Positions 1 through 6,596 of a stretch of DNA of 6,890 bases are shown here, in pieces. The notes under the pieces are model-generated. The model was given only the letters and a program-made list of their open reading frames with translations, was not told the DNA's origin and did not search any database. Origin of the DNA: Gemmatimonas phototrophica (GTDB lineage: Bacteria; Gemmatimonadota; Gemmatimonadetes; Longimicrobiales; Gaopeijiaceae); the NCBI GenBank assembly GCA_945876015.1, contig CAMCNM010000103.1:1-6890 (forward strand), written 5' to 3'. Numbering within the stretch: position 1 is the first letter of the stretch; every line of letters begins with the position of its first letter. Made by a program: the position numbers and the translations under genes.

Positions 1-1
1 C

Positions 2-337
2 TGGATGGCTGGGGTCGCGTCGCTCGGCGTCATCTTCGCCGCCTACTACATGCTGCCGATGGTCCAGCGCATGTTCTTCAACCGCTTGAACAACGAGGCC
101 AACCGAGTGGTCCAGGACCTGTCCCGCCGCGAGCTCGCCATCCTGGTGCCGCTCGTCGCGCTCATGATCTGGATGGGAGTGGCCCCTGCGCCCTTCCTGC
201 GGCGGATGGAGCCGTCAGTCGAGGCCGTGATCGAGCGCGTGACCGGCCGAGATCCGGTCGCATCCGCACCCGGGGAAGCTCCGGTGGTGCTCGGAGCGGT
301 GACCGACGTCGTGGCGACGCCTGCGGGCAGCCGGTAG
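2..337 (+). CDS. nuoM: NADH-quinone oxidoreductase subunit M, C-terminal part (partial)
   Basis: This is the C-terminal end of an antiporter-like membrane subunit of respiratory complex I, which takes part in proton translocation driven by NADH:quinone oxidoreduction. The frame enters from the window's left edge, so the first Met at position 5 is internal and not a start. About 111 residues are visible. They contain two hydrophobic helices: one with an Ala-Tyr-Tyr-Met-Leu segment, and one near the end around 'LVPLVALMIWMGVAPAPFL'. Between them is a DLSRRE loop, which matches the 'DL..RE' loop of NuoM proteins. After the last helix comes a roughly 45-residue Ala/Pro/Val-rich tail without recognisable motifs. 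NuoL has a related fold, but the immediate nuoN downstream and the short ending favour NuoM. The stop codon at 335-337 lies 4 nt before nuoN, so the two are almost certainly co-transcribed. Confidence 0.88.
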   Translation, partial: WMAGVASLGVIFAAYYMLPMVQRMFFNRLNNEANRVVQDLSRRELAILVPLVALMIWMGVAPAPFLRRMEPSVEAVIERVTGRDPVASAPGEAPVVLGAVTDVVATPAGSR

Positions 338-341
338 CGCG

Positions 342-1853
342 ATGATTCTCGACTTCGCGAGCAACGCCGACTACCTCTGGGCGCTTCTCCCCGAGATCGT
401 CCTGTGCGTGTGGGGCATGGTCGTGCTCCTGGTCGGTGTCTGGAAGAGGGGAGCTTCCGATGAAGGCACGAGCGCGGGGGACCTGGGCTGGCTCTCCCTC
501 GCCGGGGTCGCGCTCGCCGCGCTGGCCAACGGGTGGCTGCACGGCGTGCGGGAGCAGGGCAACGGAGCGATGATCGCGGTGGACGGGTTCCGGCTCTTCT
601 CGAACTGGATCTTCCTGGCCGCGGCGCTGCTCGGAATCCTGGTTTCCCTGGGCTACGTATACCGGCAGCGCCTGCAGGCGGGCGAGTACTACGCGCTCAC
701 GCTCTTCTCCGTGGCCGGAATGATGTTCATGGCCGCTGCCCGGGACCTGATCGTGGTCTTCCTCGGGCTCGAGGTCATGTCGATCGCCGTTTACGCCCTG
801 TCCGCGTTCAATCGTCGCGACCGGCGCTCGGCCGAGGCGGGCCTCAAGTACTTCCTGCTGGGCGCATTCTCGACCGGGTTCTTCCTGTACGGGATCGCCC
901 TGCTGTACGGCGCCGCGGGCAGCACGCACATCCCGACCATCGCGATGGCGATCACGACCGGGACCGCGCGTGGCCCACTCCTGACGTTCGGCATCGCGCT
1001 GATCGGAATCGGCTTTGCCTTCAAAGTCTCCGCGGTCCCGTTCCACATGTGGACGCCGGACGTGTACGAGGGCGCCCCACTGCCCGTGACCGCGTTCATG
1101 TCCGCGGGCGTGAAGGCCGCCGCGTTCGCCGCGTTCTTCCGGGTCTTCCTGGTTTCCTTCCGGGGGAGCTACGAGAGCTGGTACGCGGTGATGTGGTGGC
1201 TCGCGGCGCTCACGATGGTGGCCGGGAATCTGTTGGCCCTGGTGCAGACCAACGTGAAGCGGATGCTGGCCTACTCCAGCGTGGCGCACGCGGGCTATCT
1301 GATGGTGGCGATCACGGCCGCCAATCAGACCTCGGCTGGCGCGGCGCTCTTCTACATGCTGGTCTACACGGTGATGAACATCGGGGCGTTCGGCGTGGTG
1401 ATCGCGGTCGCCAACCACGGCGAAGAGCGGCTCGAGCTGGAGGACTACGCGGGGCTCGGACGCACGCATCCGGGACTGGCTCTCCTGTTGACCCTGTTCC
1501 TGCTCTCGTTGGCGGGCTTCCCGGGGACCGGCGGGTTCATGGCCAAGTTCCAGCTGCTGCTCGGGGCGATGGACGCGCGCCTCTGGACGCTCTGCGTCAT
1601 CCTGGTGCTCAGCACGGTGGTGTCGTACGCCTACTACCTGCGGCTCGCGTGGTACGCCTGGATGCGCGAGCCCAGCGCCGGGAGTTCGACGAGTTCGATC
1701 TACCTCCCGATCTCGATGCGCATCGCGCTGGCTTTGGGCGCCGCGGTGGTGATCTGGCTCGGGCTGTTCCCGGGTCCGATGCTGGAGTTCGCGCGCCAGA
1801 GCGCGGCCGATCTGGGCTCGATCGGCGGAATGGTGGGGCTCCTGGGACGCTAG
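342..1853 (+). CDS. nuoN: NADH-quinone oxidoreductase subunit N
   Basis: This is a complete 503-aa membrane subunit of complex I, close to the usual NuoN length, and one of the three antiporter-like proton-pumping subunits. The sequence is hydrophobic throughout, consistent with about 14 transmembrane helices. Family landmarks are in the expected order. The helix-5 glutamate is E144 in 'FLGLEVMS'. K169 lies in 'GLKYF'. K228 is in 'FAFKVSAVPFHMWTPD', followed by 'VYEGAP' (to residue 246). K258 lies in 'SAGVKAA', 'NVKRMLAYSSVAHAGYL' spans 304-320, and K402 is in 'GFMAKF'. By position these match the functionally important E133, K217, K247 and K395 of E. coli NuoN as I recall the numbering, so the proton path looks intact. 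The ATG at 342 follows the nuoM stop by 4 nt and has no strong Shine-Dalgarno, suggesting translational coupling. No further nuo gene follows, so this is probably the operon's last gene. It converges with the next, minus-strand gene. Confidence 0.97.
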   Translation: MILDFASNADYLWALLPEIVLCVWGMVVLLVGVWKRGASDEGTSAGDLGWLSLAGVALAALANGWLHGVREQGNGAMIAVDGFRLFSNWIFLAAALLGILVSLGYVYRQRLQAGEYYALTLFSVAGMMFMAAARDLIVVFLGLEVMSIAVYALSAFNRRDRRSAEAGLKYFLLGAFSTGFFLYGIALLYGAAGSTHIPTIAMAITTGTARGPLLTFGIALIGIGFAFKVSAVPFHMWTPDVYEGAPLPVTAFMSAGVKAAAFAAFFRVFLVSFRGSYESWYAVMWWLAALTMVAGNLLALVQTNVKRMLAYSSVAHAGYLMVAITAANQTSAGAALFYMLVYTVMNIGAFGVVIAVANHGEERLELEDYAGLGRTHPGLALLLTLFLLSLAGFPGTGGFMAKFQLLLGAMDARLWTLCVILVLSTVVSYAYYLRLAWYAWMREPSAGSSTSSIYLPISMRIALALGAAVVIWLGLFPGPMLEFARQSAADLGSIGGMVGLLGR

Positions 1854-1855
1854 GG

Positions 1856-2143
1856 TCAGCCGCCGCTCACCGCGGGCAGGATGATCACCTCGCCGTTTTC
1901 CGGGACGGGCGTCTCGAGCCCTCCCGCCCACCGGATGTTCTCGGTCCCCACGAACACGTTGATGTGGATCCGCAGGTCCCCCGTCTCGGTCATCACCCGG
2001 TCGTAGACTCCCGGCGCCATCTGGTGCAGGGAACGGAAGACCTCCTTCGCGTCCGAGCTCAGGAGAAACGCCCCTTTGGTCGTCCCGACCAAGAGGACCA
2101 CATCGCCGCTTCCGGGTTTCAACCCCCGCGTTTCGCTCGGCAC
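1856..2143 (-). CDS. MoaD/ThiS-like sulfur-carrier C-terminus joined to a BNR/sialidase-like N-terminus (probable chimera)
   Basis: This short gene encodes 95 aa from a GTG start. Residues 36-95 look like the last two-thirds of a MoaD/ThiS-family ubiquitin-like protein. They contain a helix leading to 'PGVYDRVM', the strand 'HINVFVGTENIRW', the 'GLETPV' turn and the 'GEVIILPAVSGG' end. The terminal Gly-Gly is what such proteins use for adenylation and thiocarboxylation in molybdopterin, thiamin or other sulfur transfer. Residues 14-31 ('DVVLLVGTTKGAFLLSSD') do not resemble the usual first strands of MoaD. They resemble the start of bacterial BNR/WD40-like 'exo-alpha-sialidase' propeller proteins ('LLVGT.KG.F.L.SD'), which, as I recall, are often encoded next to a MoaD/ThiS gene. 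The simplest reading is an in-frame deletion that fused the 5' end of the propeller gene to the 3' part of its moaD-like neighbour, with the junction near 2035-2050. Whether the product folds is unknown, and it may be a decaying remnant. No partner enzyme (MoeB/ThiF, MoaE) is in the window. An in-frame stop at 2186-2188 limits upstream extension. Confidence 0.68.
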   Translation of the reverse strand: MPSETRGLKPGSGDVVLLVGTTKGAFLLSSDAKEVFRSLHQMAPGVYDRVMTETGDLRIHINVFVGTENIRWAGGLETPVPENGEVIILPAVSGG

Positions 2144-2146
2144 GAG

Positions 2147-2153
2147 CCCTCCC
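2147..2153 (-). promoter_or_regulatory. Ribosome binding site for the MoaD-like chimera
   Basis: Read on the minus strand, GGGAGGG lies 3 nt ahead of the GTG at 2143-2141. It is a good anti-Shine-Dalgarno match, although the spacing is short. It is the main support for GTG as the start, since the frame upstream holds no ATG or GTG before the stop at 2186-2188. It also fits an inherited translation start from the propeller-type gene whose N-terminus is still visible. Confidence 0.5.
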
Positions 2154-2181
2154 AGAACGAGTCGTATGAGGATGGGCCGGC

Positions 2182-2187
2182 TACACT
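2182..2187 (+). promoter_or_regulatory. Possible -10 element upstream of the phosphohexomutase gene
   Basis: TACACT, in the context GGCTACACTATCGG, is the most AT-rich, sigma70-like -10 match in the 160-bp divergent region 2144-2303. No convincing -35 hexamer sits 16-18 nt upstream. If real, it would give a leader of about 110 nt for the phosphohexomutase-UPF0182 transcript. The leader contains two weak potential stems, CCAGG/CCTGG around 2213-2230 and CCCTC/GAGGG around 2235-2253. I recognise no riboswitch in it. Confidence 0.2.
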
Positions 2188-2303
2188 ATCGGCGGCGGCC
2201 GAAGCCGTCCGGCCAGGGGCCCGAGCCTGGAGAACCCTCCGTCCGACCGAGGGTAGCTCCCAGCGTCCACACGCGCGCCCACTCCTTCGGAGACGCACCC
2301 AGA

Positions 2304-3692
2304 ATGCCGTTGGCCTCGCACATCTTCCGTGAGTACGACATCCGCGGGATCGTCGGAAAGGATTTCGGGCCCGAGGTGAGCGAGCCGGTGGGTCGGGCGT
2401 ACGGCACGCTCGTGCGCGAGCAGACCGGGAAGGAGAGGCCGCGCGTGGTGGTAGGCCGGGACAACCGGCCCAGCTCGCCCGCGCTCGCGGATGCGCTCAT
2501 CCGCGGAATCCGCGCCGCTGGCGTCGATGTGCTCGACATCGGCACCGTGCCGACACCGATGGTCTATTGGGCGGAGGCCACGCGTGGGACGGACGGTGCG
2601 GTGCAGATCACGGGGTCGCACAACCCGGCCGAGTGGAACGGGATCAAGATGACCGTCCAGGCCCGCGCGATCTACGGCGCGACAATCCAGGCGCTCCGGA
2701 AGCGGATCGAGGCGGGCACGTTCGTTTCCGGTCAGGGCGGTCACGAGACCGAGGACGTGTACGACGCCTACGTAAAGGATATCGCCGGCCGCTTCCGTCT
2801 GACGCGCCGGCTCAAGGTGGCGGTGGACTGCGGAAACGGTAGCGGAGCGTTGGTGGCCGAACGCCTGCTTGCGGCCATCGGCGTGGACGTCATCCCCCTC
2901 TTCTGCGAATCGGATGGGACGTTCCCGAACCACCACCCCGACCCCACGGTCGATGAGAACCTGGTCGACCTCATCGCGGCCGTGCGCAAGCACAAGTGCG
3001 ACCTGGGCATCGGCTTCGACGGCGACGCGGACCGGATCGGCGCGGTGGACGAGAACGGCAGCGTGATCCGGGGGGATCTGATCCTGCTCCTGTTCGGGCT
3101 GGACCTGCTCGAGCGAAAGGGTCCGGGCCAGAAGCTCGTATTCGACGTGAAGTGCTCACAGGCGCTTCCCGAGGTGTTCGCGGGCGCGGGCGGCGAGCCT
3201 ATCATGTGGAAGACGGGACATTCCCTGATGAAGGAGAAGATGCGCGAGACCGGAGCGCCCCTGGCCGGTGAGCTTTCGGGCCACATCTGCGTCGGCGGGG
3301 ACCTCTACTACGGCTTCGACGACGCGCTGTTCGACGCGTGCCTGCTGATCGACCTGGTGGCGCGCGGTAAGCAGCCGCTCTCCACGCGGGTCACCGTGTT
3401 CCCCCAGTACGTCTCGACGCCCGAGATCCGGGTAGAGGTCACCGAGGAGTCGAAGTGGGGCGTGGTGGACAAAGCCCGCGCGCACTTCGGAGCCGATCAC
3501 GAGCTGGTGGACGTGGATGGCGTGCGGGTCCTCTTCGGCGACGGGTGGGGGCTGCTCCGGGTGTCCAATACCCAGCCGGTCCTGGTTCTGCGCTACGAGG
3601 CGCGCACGCAGGCGAGGCTGGACGAGATCCGTGAGGCCATGGAGTCGTTCCTGCGCGGTCAGGGCATCGCCCTGGTCGCCGCGGCCCACTGA
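2304..3692 (+). CDS. manB: Phosphomannomutase/phosphoglucomutase (alpha-D-phosphohexomutase)
   Basis: This enzyme interconverts mannose-6-P/mannose-1-P and/or glucose-6-P/glucose-1-P in the cytoplasm, supplying GDP-mannose or UDP/TDP-glucose routes to envelope polysaccharides. The 462-aa product has all four family domains. The N-terminus carries 'IFREYDIRGIVG' (7-18). The catalytic phosphoserine loop is TGSHNP (103-108, S105), followed by 'EWNGIKM'. The metal loop is DGDADR (239-244). The sugar-recognition loop is GELSGH (322-327, with E323 and S325). The C-terminal phosphate-binding loop is 'RVSNTQPVLVLRYEA' (419-433). The GELSGH loop and overall length match Pseudomonas AlgC-type bifunctional PMM/PGM (463 aa) better than GlmM, so dual specificity is inferred. 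Start choice: the frame is open upstream to 2076, with an ATG at 2166, but that stretch is Arg/Pro-rich and unlike the family. The ATG at 2304 places 'IFREYDIRG' at the usual distance, and GGAG lies 11 nt upstream. The next gene follows after 2 nt. The symbol could equally be algC. Confidence 0.94.
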   Translation: MPLASHIFREYDIRGIVGKDFGPEVSEPVGRAYGTLVREQTGKERPRVVVGRDNRPSSPALADALIRGIRAAGVDVLDIGTVPTPMVYWAEATRGTDGAVQITGSHNPAEWNGIKMTVQARAIYGATIQALRKRIEAGTFVSGQGGHETEDVYDAYVKDIAGRFRLTRRLKVAVDCGNGSGALVAERLLAAIGVDVIPLFCESDGTFPNHHPDPTVDENLVDLIAAVRKHKCDLGIGFDGDADRIGAVDENGSVIRGDLILLLFGLDLLERKGPGQKLVFDVKCSQALPEVFAGAGGEPIMWKTGHSLMKEKMRETGAPLAGELSGHICVGGDLYYGFDDALFDACLLIDLVARGKQPLSTRVTVFPQYVSTPEIRVEVTEESKWGVVDKARAHFGADHELVDVDGVRVLFGDGWGLLRVSNTQPVLVLRYEARTQARLDEIREAMESFLRGQGIALVAAAH

Positions 3693-3694
3693 CC

Positions 3695-6469
3695 TTGGCG
3701 CGTTCCTCTCGTTCGCCGCTCGACAGCCTGCGCGCCCTCAGGGGCGGGCAGCTCGCGCTCATCGTGGCGGGCGGGGTCCTGTTCGCCCTCCTTACCCTCA
3801 GGTTCATCGCGTCGCTCTACGTGAACGTGCTGTGGTTCCGCAGCGTCGGATACGAGGACGTGCTGTGGAGCCGTCTCGCCTGGACGTACGGCATGCAGGG
3901 GATCGTGGGGTTGGGTATCGCGGCCATCATGTTCGCGAACCTCCGCCTCGTCGTGGGCTCCCTCGTGATCCACGTGAAGCGCCGCTTCGGCGACCTCGAG
4001 ATCGCCGAGCAGCTGCCGCGGTTCTACGTGCTGTGGGTGGTCGGGCTGGTGTCGGCCTTCCTCGGTCTCTGGATGGGAGGTGAGATCGCGGATCGCCTGG
4101 CGATCCCGACGCTTCTCGCCACCAAGGCGCCCGAATGGGGTGTGCGGGACCCCGTGTTCGCGCAGGACCTCTCGTTCTACGTCTTCCAGCTGCCGCTGGT
4201 CTCGACCGCGATCACGTTCAGCACCGCGGTCGTGGTGCTCCTTCTGATCTTCGCGCTGTTCGGCTACGCGGGCACGGGAACGCTGCGCTGGGTGAAGGGC
4301 AACCTCGTCACGGGCGAAAGGCCGCGCATCCACCTCGGGGCGCTGGTGGCGGTGCTGCTCGTGCTCATCGCGTCCCGCCTCTGGATCGGGCGCTACATGC
4401 TCCTGCTCGACGGAACGTCGGAGGTGCAGGGGATCTTCGGCTACACCGACGCGCAGGCTCGGCTGCCCGCGCTCAAGGTGATGACCGGGGTCACGCTGCT
4501 CGCCGCGGCGGCCGTCTTCTGGGGGGCTTGGCGCAACCGCTTCGTGCCGGTCGTCGCCGGGCTGGGCGTCGTCCTTCTGGGCGGCATCCTGGGCGTTCGC
4601 TTCTATCCGTCGCTCGTCCAGCGCTTCCGGGTCGTGCCGAATCAGCTCGCGCGCGAGGCGCCGTACATCGAGACCAACATCCGCTTCACGCGGCTCGGCT
4701 TCGGGCTCGACGACCTCCAGCGCGCGCGCTTCAAGTACCTCCCGCCCCCAGGGGCCGACTGGGACGGAGTCGCGGAACAGCTCAACGCGCTGCCGGTCTG
4801 GTCAGGCGACCCGCTCCTGATCGCGCTCCAGCAGATGGAGGCGCGCTTCCGGTACTACGACTTCCCGAACGCGACGATCGATCGATATCCCGCGGCGACC
4901 GGACCCGCGATGGTGGCGCTCGCCGTGCGCGAGCTCGAGCGCACCGGCATCGAGGATCCGAACTGGCAGAATCTCCATCTGCGCGAGCGCTACCTGTCGG
5001 GCATGGGAGCGGTCGGGATCGACGCCTCCGATCGCAGCCCCGAGGGGCAGCCGGTGATGGTGCTCAACGGGATTCCTCCCGAGTTCCACCCCGGGGAGGA
5101 CGCGCCCGATGGGCTTCGCCTGGAGCGGAGCGCGGTGTTCTTCGGCATGAGGGACCAGCCGTACGCGATCCTGAATCCGGACTCCGGCACGTTCCTCGCG
5201 CCGGACTCCACGCCCGGGCAGCCCGGCGTCGACTTTCCCGAGGGTGTGCTCTTCTCCTCCCCGCTGCGCACGGTCTCGTTCGCGTGGCATCTCGGCGAGG
5301 CCAACCTCCTGTTCGCGTCCGAGGTCACCCCCTCGAGCCGGATGGTGATCAACCGGCAGGTGACGAATCGCGCGCAGGAGATCCTGCCCTTCCTCCGCTA
5401 CCCGGATCCGCCGCAGCCGGTGGTGCAGGACGGGCGCCTCGTGTGGATCCTCGACGGGTTCACGGTCGCGCGCCAGCTCCCGCTCGCGCAGCCGCACGAG
5501 CTCGAGGCGGGCCGGTCGGTGACGTACGCGCGGAACAGCGTGCGCGTCGTGGTGGACGCGGTCACTGGCGCGATCGCGTTCTACCGCATGCCGGATCCGG
5601 ACCCGATCCTCGAGGCGTACGATCGGTCGTTCCCCGGACTGTTCAAGTCGTTCGACGAGATGCCCGGCGGCCTCAAGGGCCACCTCCGCTACTCGCGGCG
5701 CCTGCTCGACCTCCAGGCACAGGTGCTGCTCCAGTACCATCAGGACACTCCGCAGCAGTTCCACGCGCAGCAGGACGTCTGGGCCACCCCCACCGAGCTG
5801 ATGCAGGGCGAGAGCCCGGTGCCGTATCGCCCCGAGTATGGTCTGTGGCGGCTGCCGGGCGAGGACAAGGAGACCTTCCTCCTCTCGACCGTGTTCGTCC
5901 CGGCCGCGCGGCAGAACCTCACGGCGATCCTCTCGGGCAGGGTTGGCCCGGACGGGCGGCGCGAGCTCTTCCTGCACGAGGTGGCCGTGGAGGATCAGGC
6001 GCCGGGACCCCGGCAGATCGAGGCATTGGTCGAGCAGGATCCGATCATCTCCCAGCAGTTCTCGCTCTGGCGGACGGGCGGAAGCCGCGTGTGGACGGGG
6101 CACCTGCACGTGATCCCCAGCGGCGACCACATCCTCTACATGGAGCCCATCTACCTCGCGTCCGCGGCCGACGCGATCCCGGAGCTCCGCCGCTACGTGG
6201 TGAGCGACGGAAAAAGCGTGGCGATGGAGCCCACGCTGGCGGAAACCCTGGCGGTGTTCAGCGGGGCGGCGGCCCCGAGCGCCCCGACCGCCGACGATCT
6301 ACCCGGTCCGGGTCCCGGCCGGCAATGGCCTGCCGACGCCCTGGAGCTTCTTCAGCGAGCCGAGACCAACCTCAAGGCGGGTGACTACGAGGGCTTCGGT
6401 ACGGCGTTGCGGGAGCTCAGGGACCTCCTGGAGCGCCTTTCCAACGCCCCCGGAGGCACCGGGGGCTGA
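3695..6469 (+). CDS. UPF0182 family integral membrane protein
   Basis: This is a 924-aa protein of the widespread but functionally uncharacterised UPF0182 family, near the family's usual length of about 900-1000 residues. I see seven probable transmembrane segments in the first third, near residues 19-42, 68-88, 109-127, 163-190, 213-229, 261-276 and 284-302. A large soluble, probably extracytoplasmic, domain follows to about 855. Family marks include 'LWFRSVGYEDVLWSRL' (46-61), 'DLSFYVFQLPLV' (158-169) and the 'VVPNQLAREAPYI..NI..TR...GLDD' stretch just after the last helix (313-340). A Pro/Ala/Gly linker (about 857-877) leads to a C-terminal helical piece with 'LKAGDYEGFGTALRELRDLLERL' (about 880-917), also typical. 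The proposed start is TTG at 3695, 2 nt after the phosphohexomutase stop. The next Met (residue 67) would cut away the first helix and the conserved LWF motif. No clear Shine-Dalgarno is seen, so translation probably depends on coupling. No catalytic motif is recognised. Confidence 0.93.
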   Translation: MARSSRSPLDSLRALRGGQLALIVAGGVLFALLTLRFIASLYVNVLWFRSVGYEDVLWSRLAWTYGMQGIVGLGIAAIMFANLRLVVGSLVIHVKRRFGDLEIAEQLPRFYVLWVVGLVSAFLGLWMGGEIADRLAIPTLLATKAPEWGVRDPVFAQDLSFYVFQLPLVSTAITFSTAVVVLLLIFALFGYAGTGTLRWVKGNLVTGERPRIHLGALVAVLLVLIASRLWIGRYMLLLDGTSEVQGIFGYTDAQARLPALKVMTGVTLLAAAAVFWGAWRNRFVPVVAGLGVVLLGGILGVRFYPSLVQRFRVVPNQLAREAPYIETNIRFTRLGFGLDDLQRARFKYLPPPGADWDGVAEQLNALPVWSGDPLLIALQQMEARFRYYDFPNATIDRYPAATGPAMVALAVRELERTGIEDPNWQNLHLRERYLSGMGAVGIDASDRSPEGQPVMVLNGIPPEFHPGEDAPDGLRLERSAVFFGMRDQPYAILNPDSGTFLAPDSTPGQPGVDFPEGVLFSSPLRTVSFAWHLGEANLLFASEVTPSSRMVINRQVTNRAQEILPFLRYPDPPQPVVQDGRLVWILDGFTVARQLPLAQPHELEAGRSVTYARNSVRVVVDAVTGAIAFYRMPDPDPILEAYDRSFPGLFKSFDEMPGGLKGHLRYSRRLLDLQAQVLLQYHQDTPQQFHAQQDVWATPTELMQGESPVPYRPEYGLWRLPGEDKETFLLSTVFVPAARQNLTAILSGRVGPDGRRELFLHEVAVEDQAPGPRQIEALVEQDPIISQQFSLWRTGGSRVWTGHLHVIPSGDHILYMEPIYLASAADAIPELRRYVVSDGKSVAMEPTLAETLAVFSGAAAPSAPTADDLPGPGPGRQWPADALELLQRAETNLKAGDYEGFGTALRELRDLLERLSNAPGGTGG
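6446..6466 (+). terminator. Perfect 8-bp GC hairpin at the end of the UPF0182 gene
   Basis: GCCCCCGG (6446-6453) and CCGGGGGC (6459-6466) form a perfect 8-bp stem with a 5-nt loop (AGGCA). It ends immediately before the TGA at 6467-6469, so it overlaps the last codons (Pro-Gly-Gly-Thr-Gly-Gly). No T-tract follows, so it is not a canonical intrinsic terminator. It could be a U-less terminator, a 3'-end stabiliser or a coincidence of Gly/Pro codons. Its position at the operon end favours a 3'-end role. Confidence 0.4.
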
Positions 6470-6485
6470 CCGCGGCGGGAGGCTC

Positions 6486-6505
6486 CGGGGCGGTTGATCG
6501 CCCCG
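6486..6505 (+). terminator. Second GC hairpin downstream of the UPF0182 gene
   Basis: CGGGGCG (6486-6492) pairs perfectly with CGCCCCG (6499-6505) around a 6-nt loop (GTTGAT), 17 nt after the UPF0182 stop codon. It is noncoding and follows the first hairpin closely. As with that one, no U-rich run follows. The tandem arrangement between two unrelated genes suggests transcript-end function. The remaining 6506-6596 stretch holds no gene and no convincing promoter. CTATTT around 6558-6563 is the only AT-rich candidate for a -10 for sucC. Confidence 0.38.
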
Positions 6506-6596
6506 TGGGCGCCACATACCTTCCGCCGTCCTTTCCGCGGCATTCCCGCCCCGGACCCTATTTCGCGGCATCCACGCGCACCACCACGAGCGATCG

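Noticed and set aside
162..1931. A 589-codon open frame on the minus strand across nuoN
   Set aside because: Its translation is rich in Arg, His, Gln and Glu with no recognisable domain. It lies antisense to the clearly conserved nuoN and is a by-product of GC-rich third positions.
2076..2303. Upstream extension of the phosphohexomutase (in-frame starts at 2076 and at ATG 2166)
   Set aside because: The extension is Arg/Pro-rich, has no counterpart in the family and would overlap the opposing gene if begun at 2076. The ATG at 2304 fits the family N-terminus.
533..2332. A 599-codon plus-strand frame overlapping nuoN and the intergenic region
   Set aside because: Its composition is Arg/Gly/Pro/Ala-rich, it has no family motifs, and it shares the DNA with nuoN, whose frame carries all the conserved residues.
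2181..2993. Minus-strand frames over the phosphohexomutase gene
   Set aside because: They are antisense shadows with no motifs, and the plus-strand enzyme explains the DNA fully.
4875..4888. GATCGATCGAT-type palindrome inside the UPF0182 gene
   Set aside because: It is a short local repeat accounted for by coding for Thr-Ile-Asp-Arg-Tyr, with no second copy arranged as a repeat or binding-site array.
4135..6384. A 749-codon plus-strand frame inside the UPF0182 gene, plus minus-strand frames such as 4802-6130
   Set aside because: These are Arg/Ala/Gly- or His/Arg-rich shadow translations without domains. The UPF0182 frame carries all recognisable conservation.
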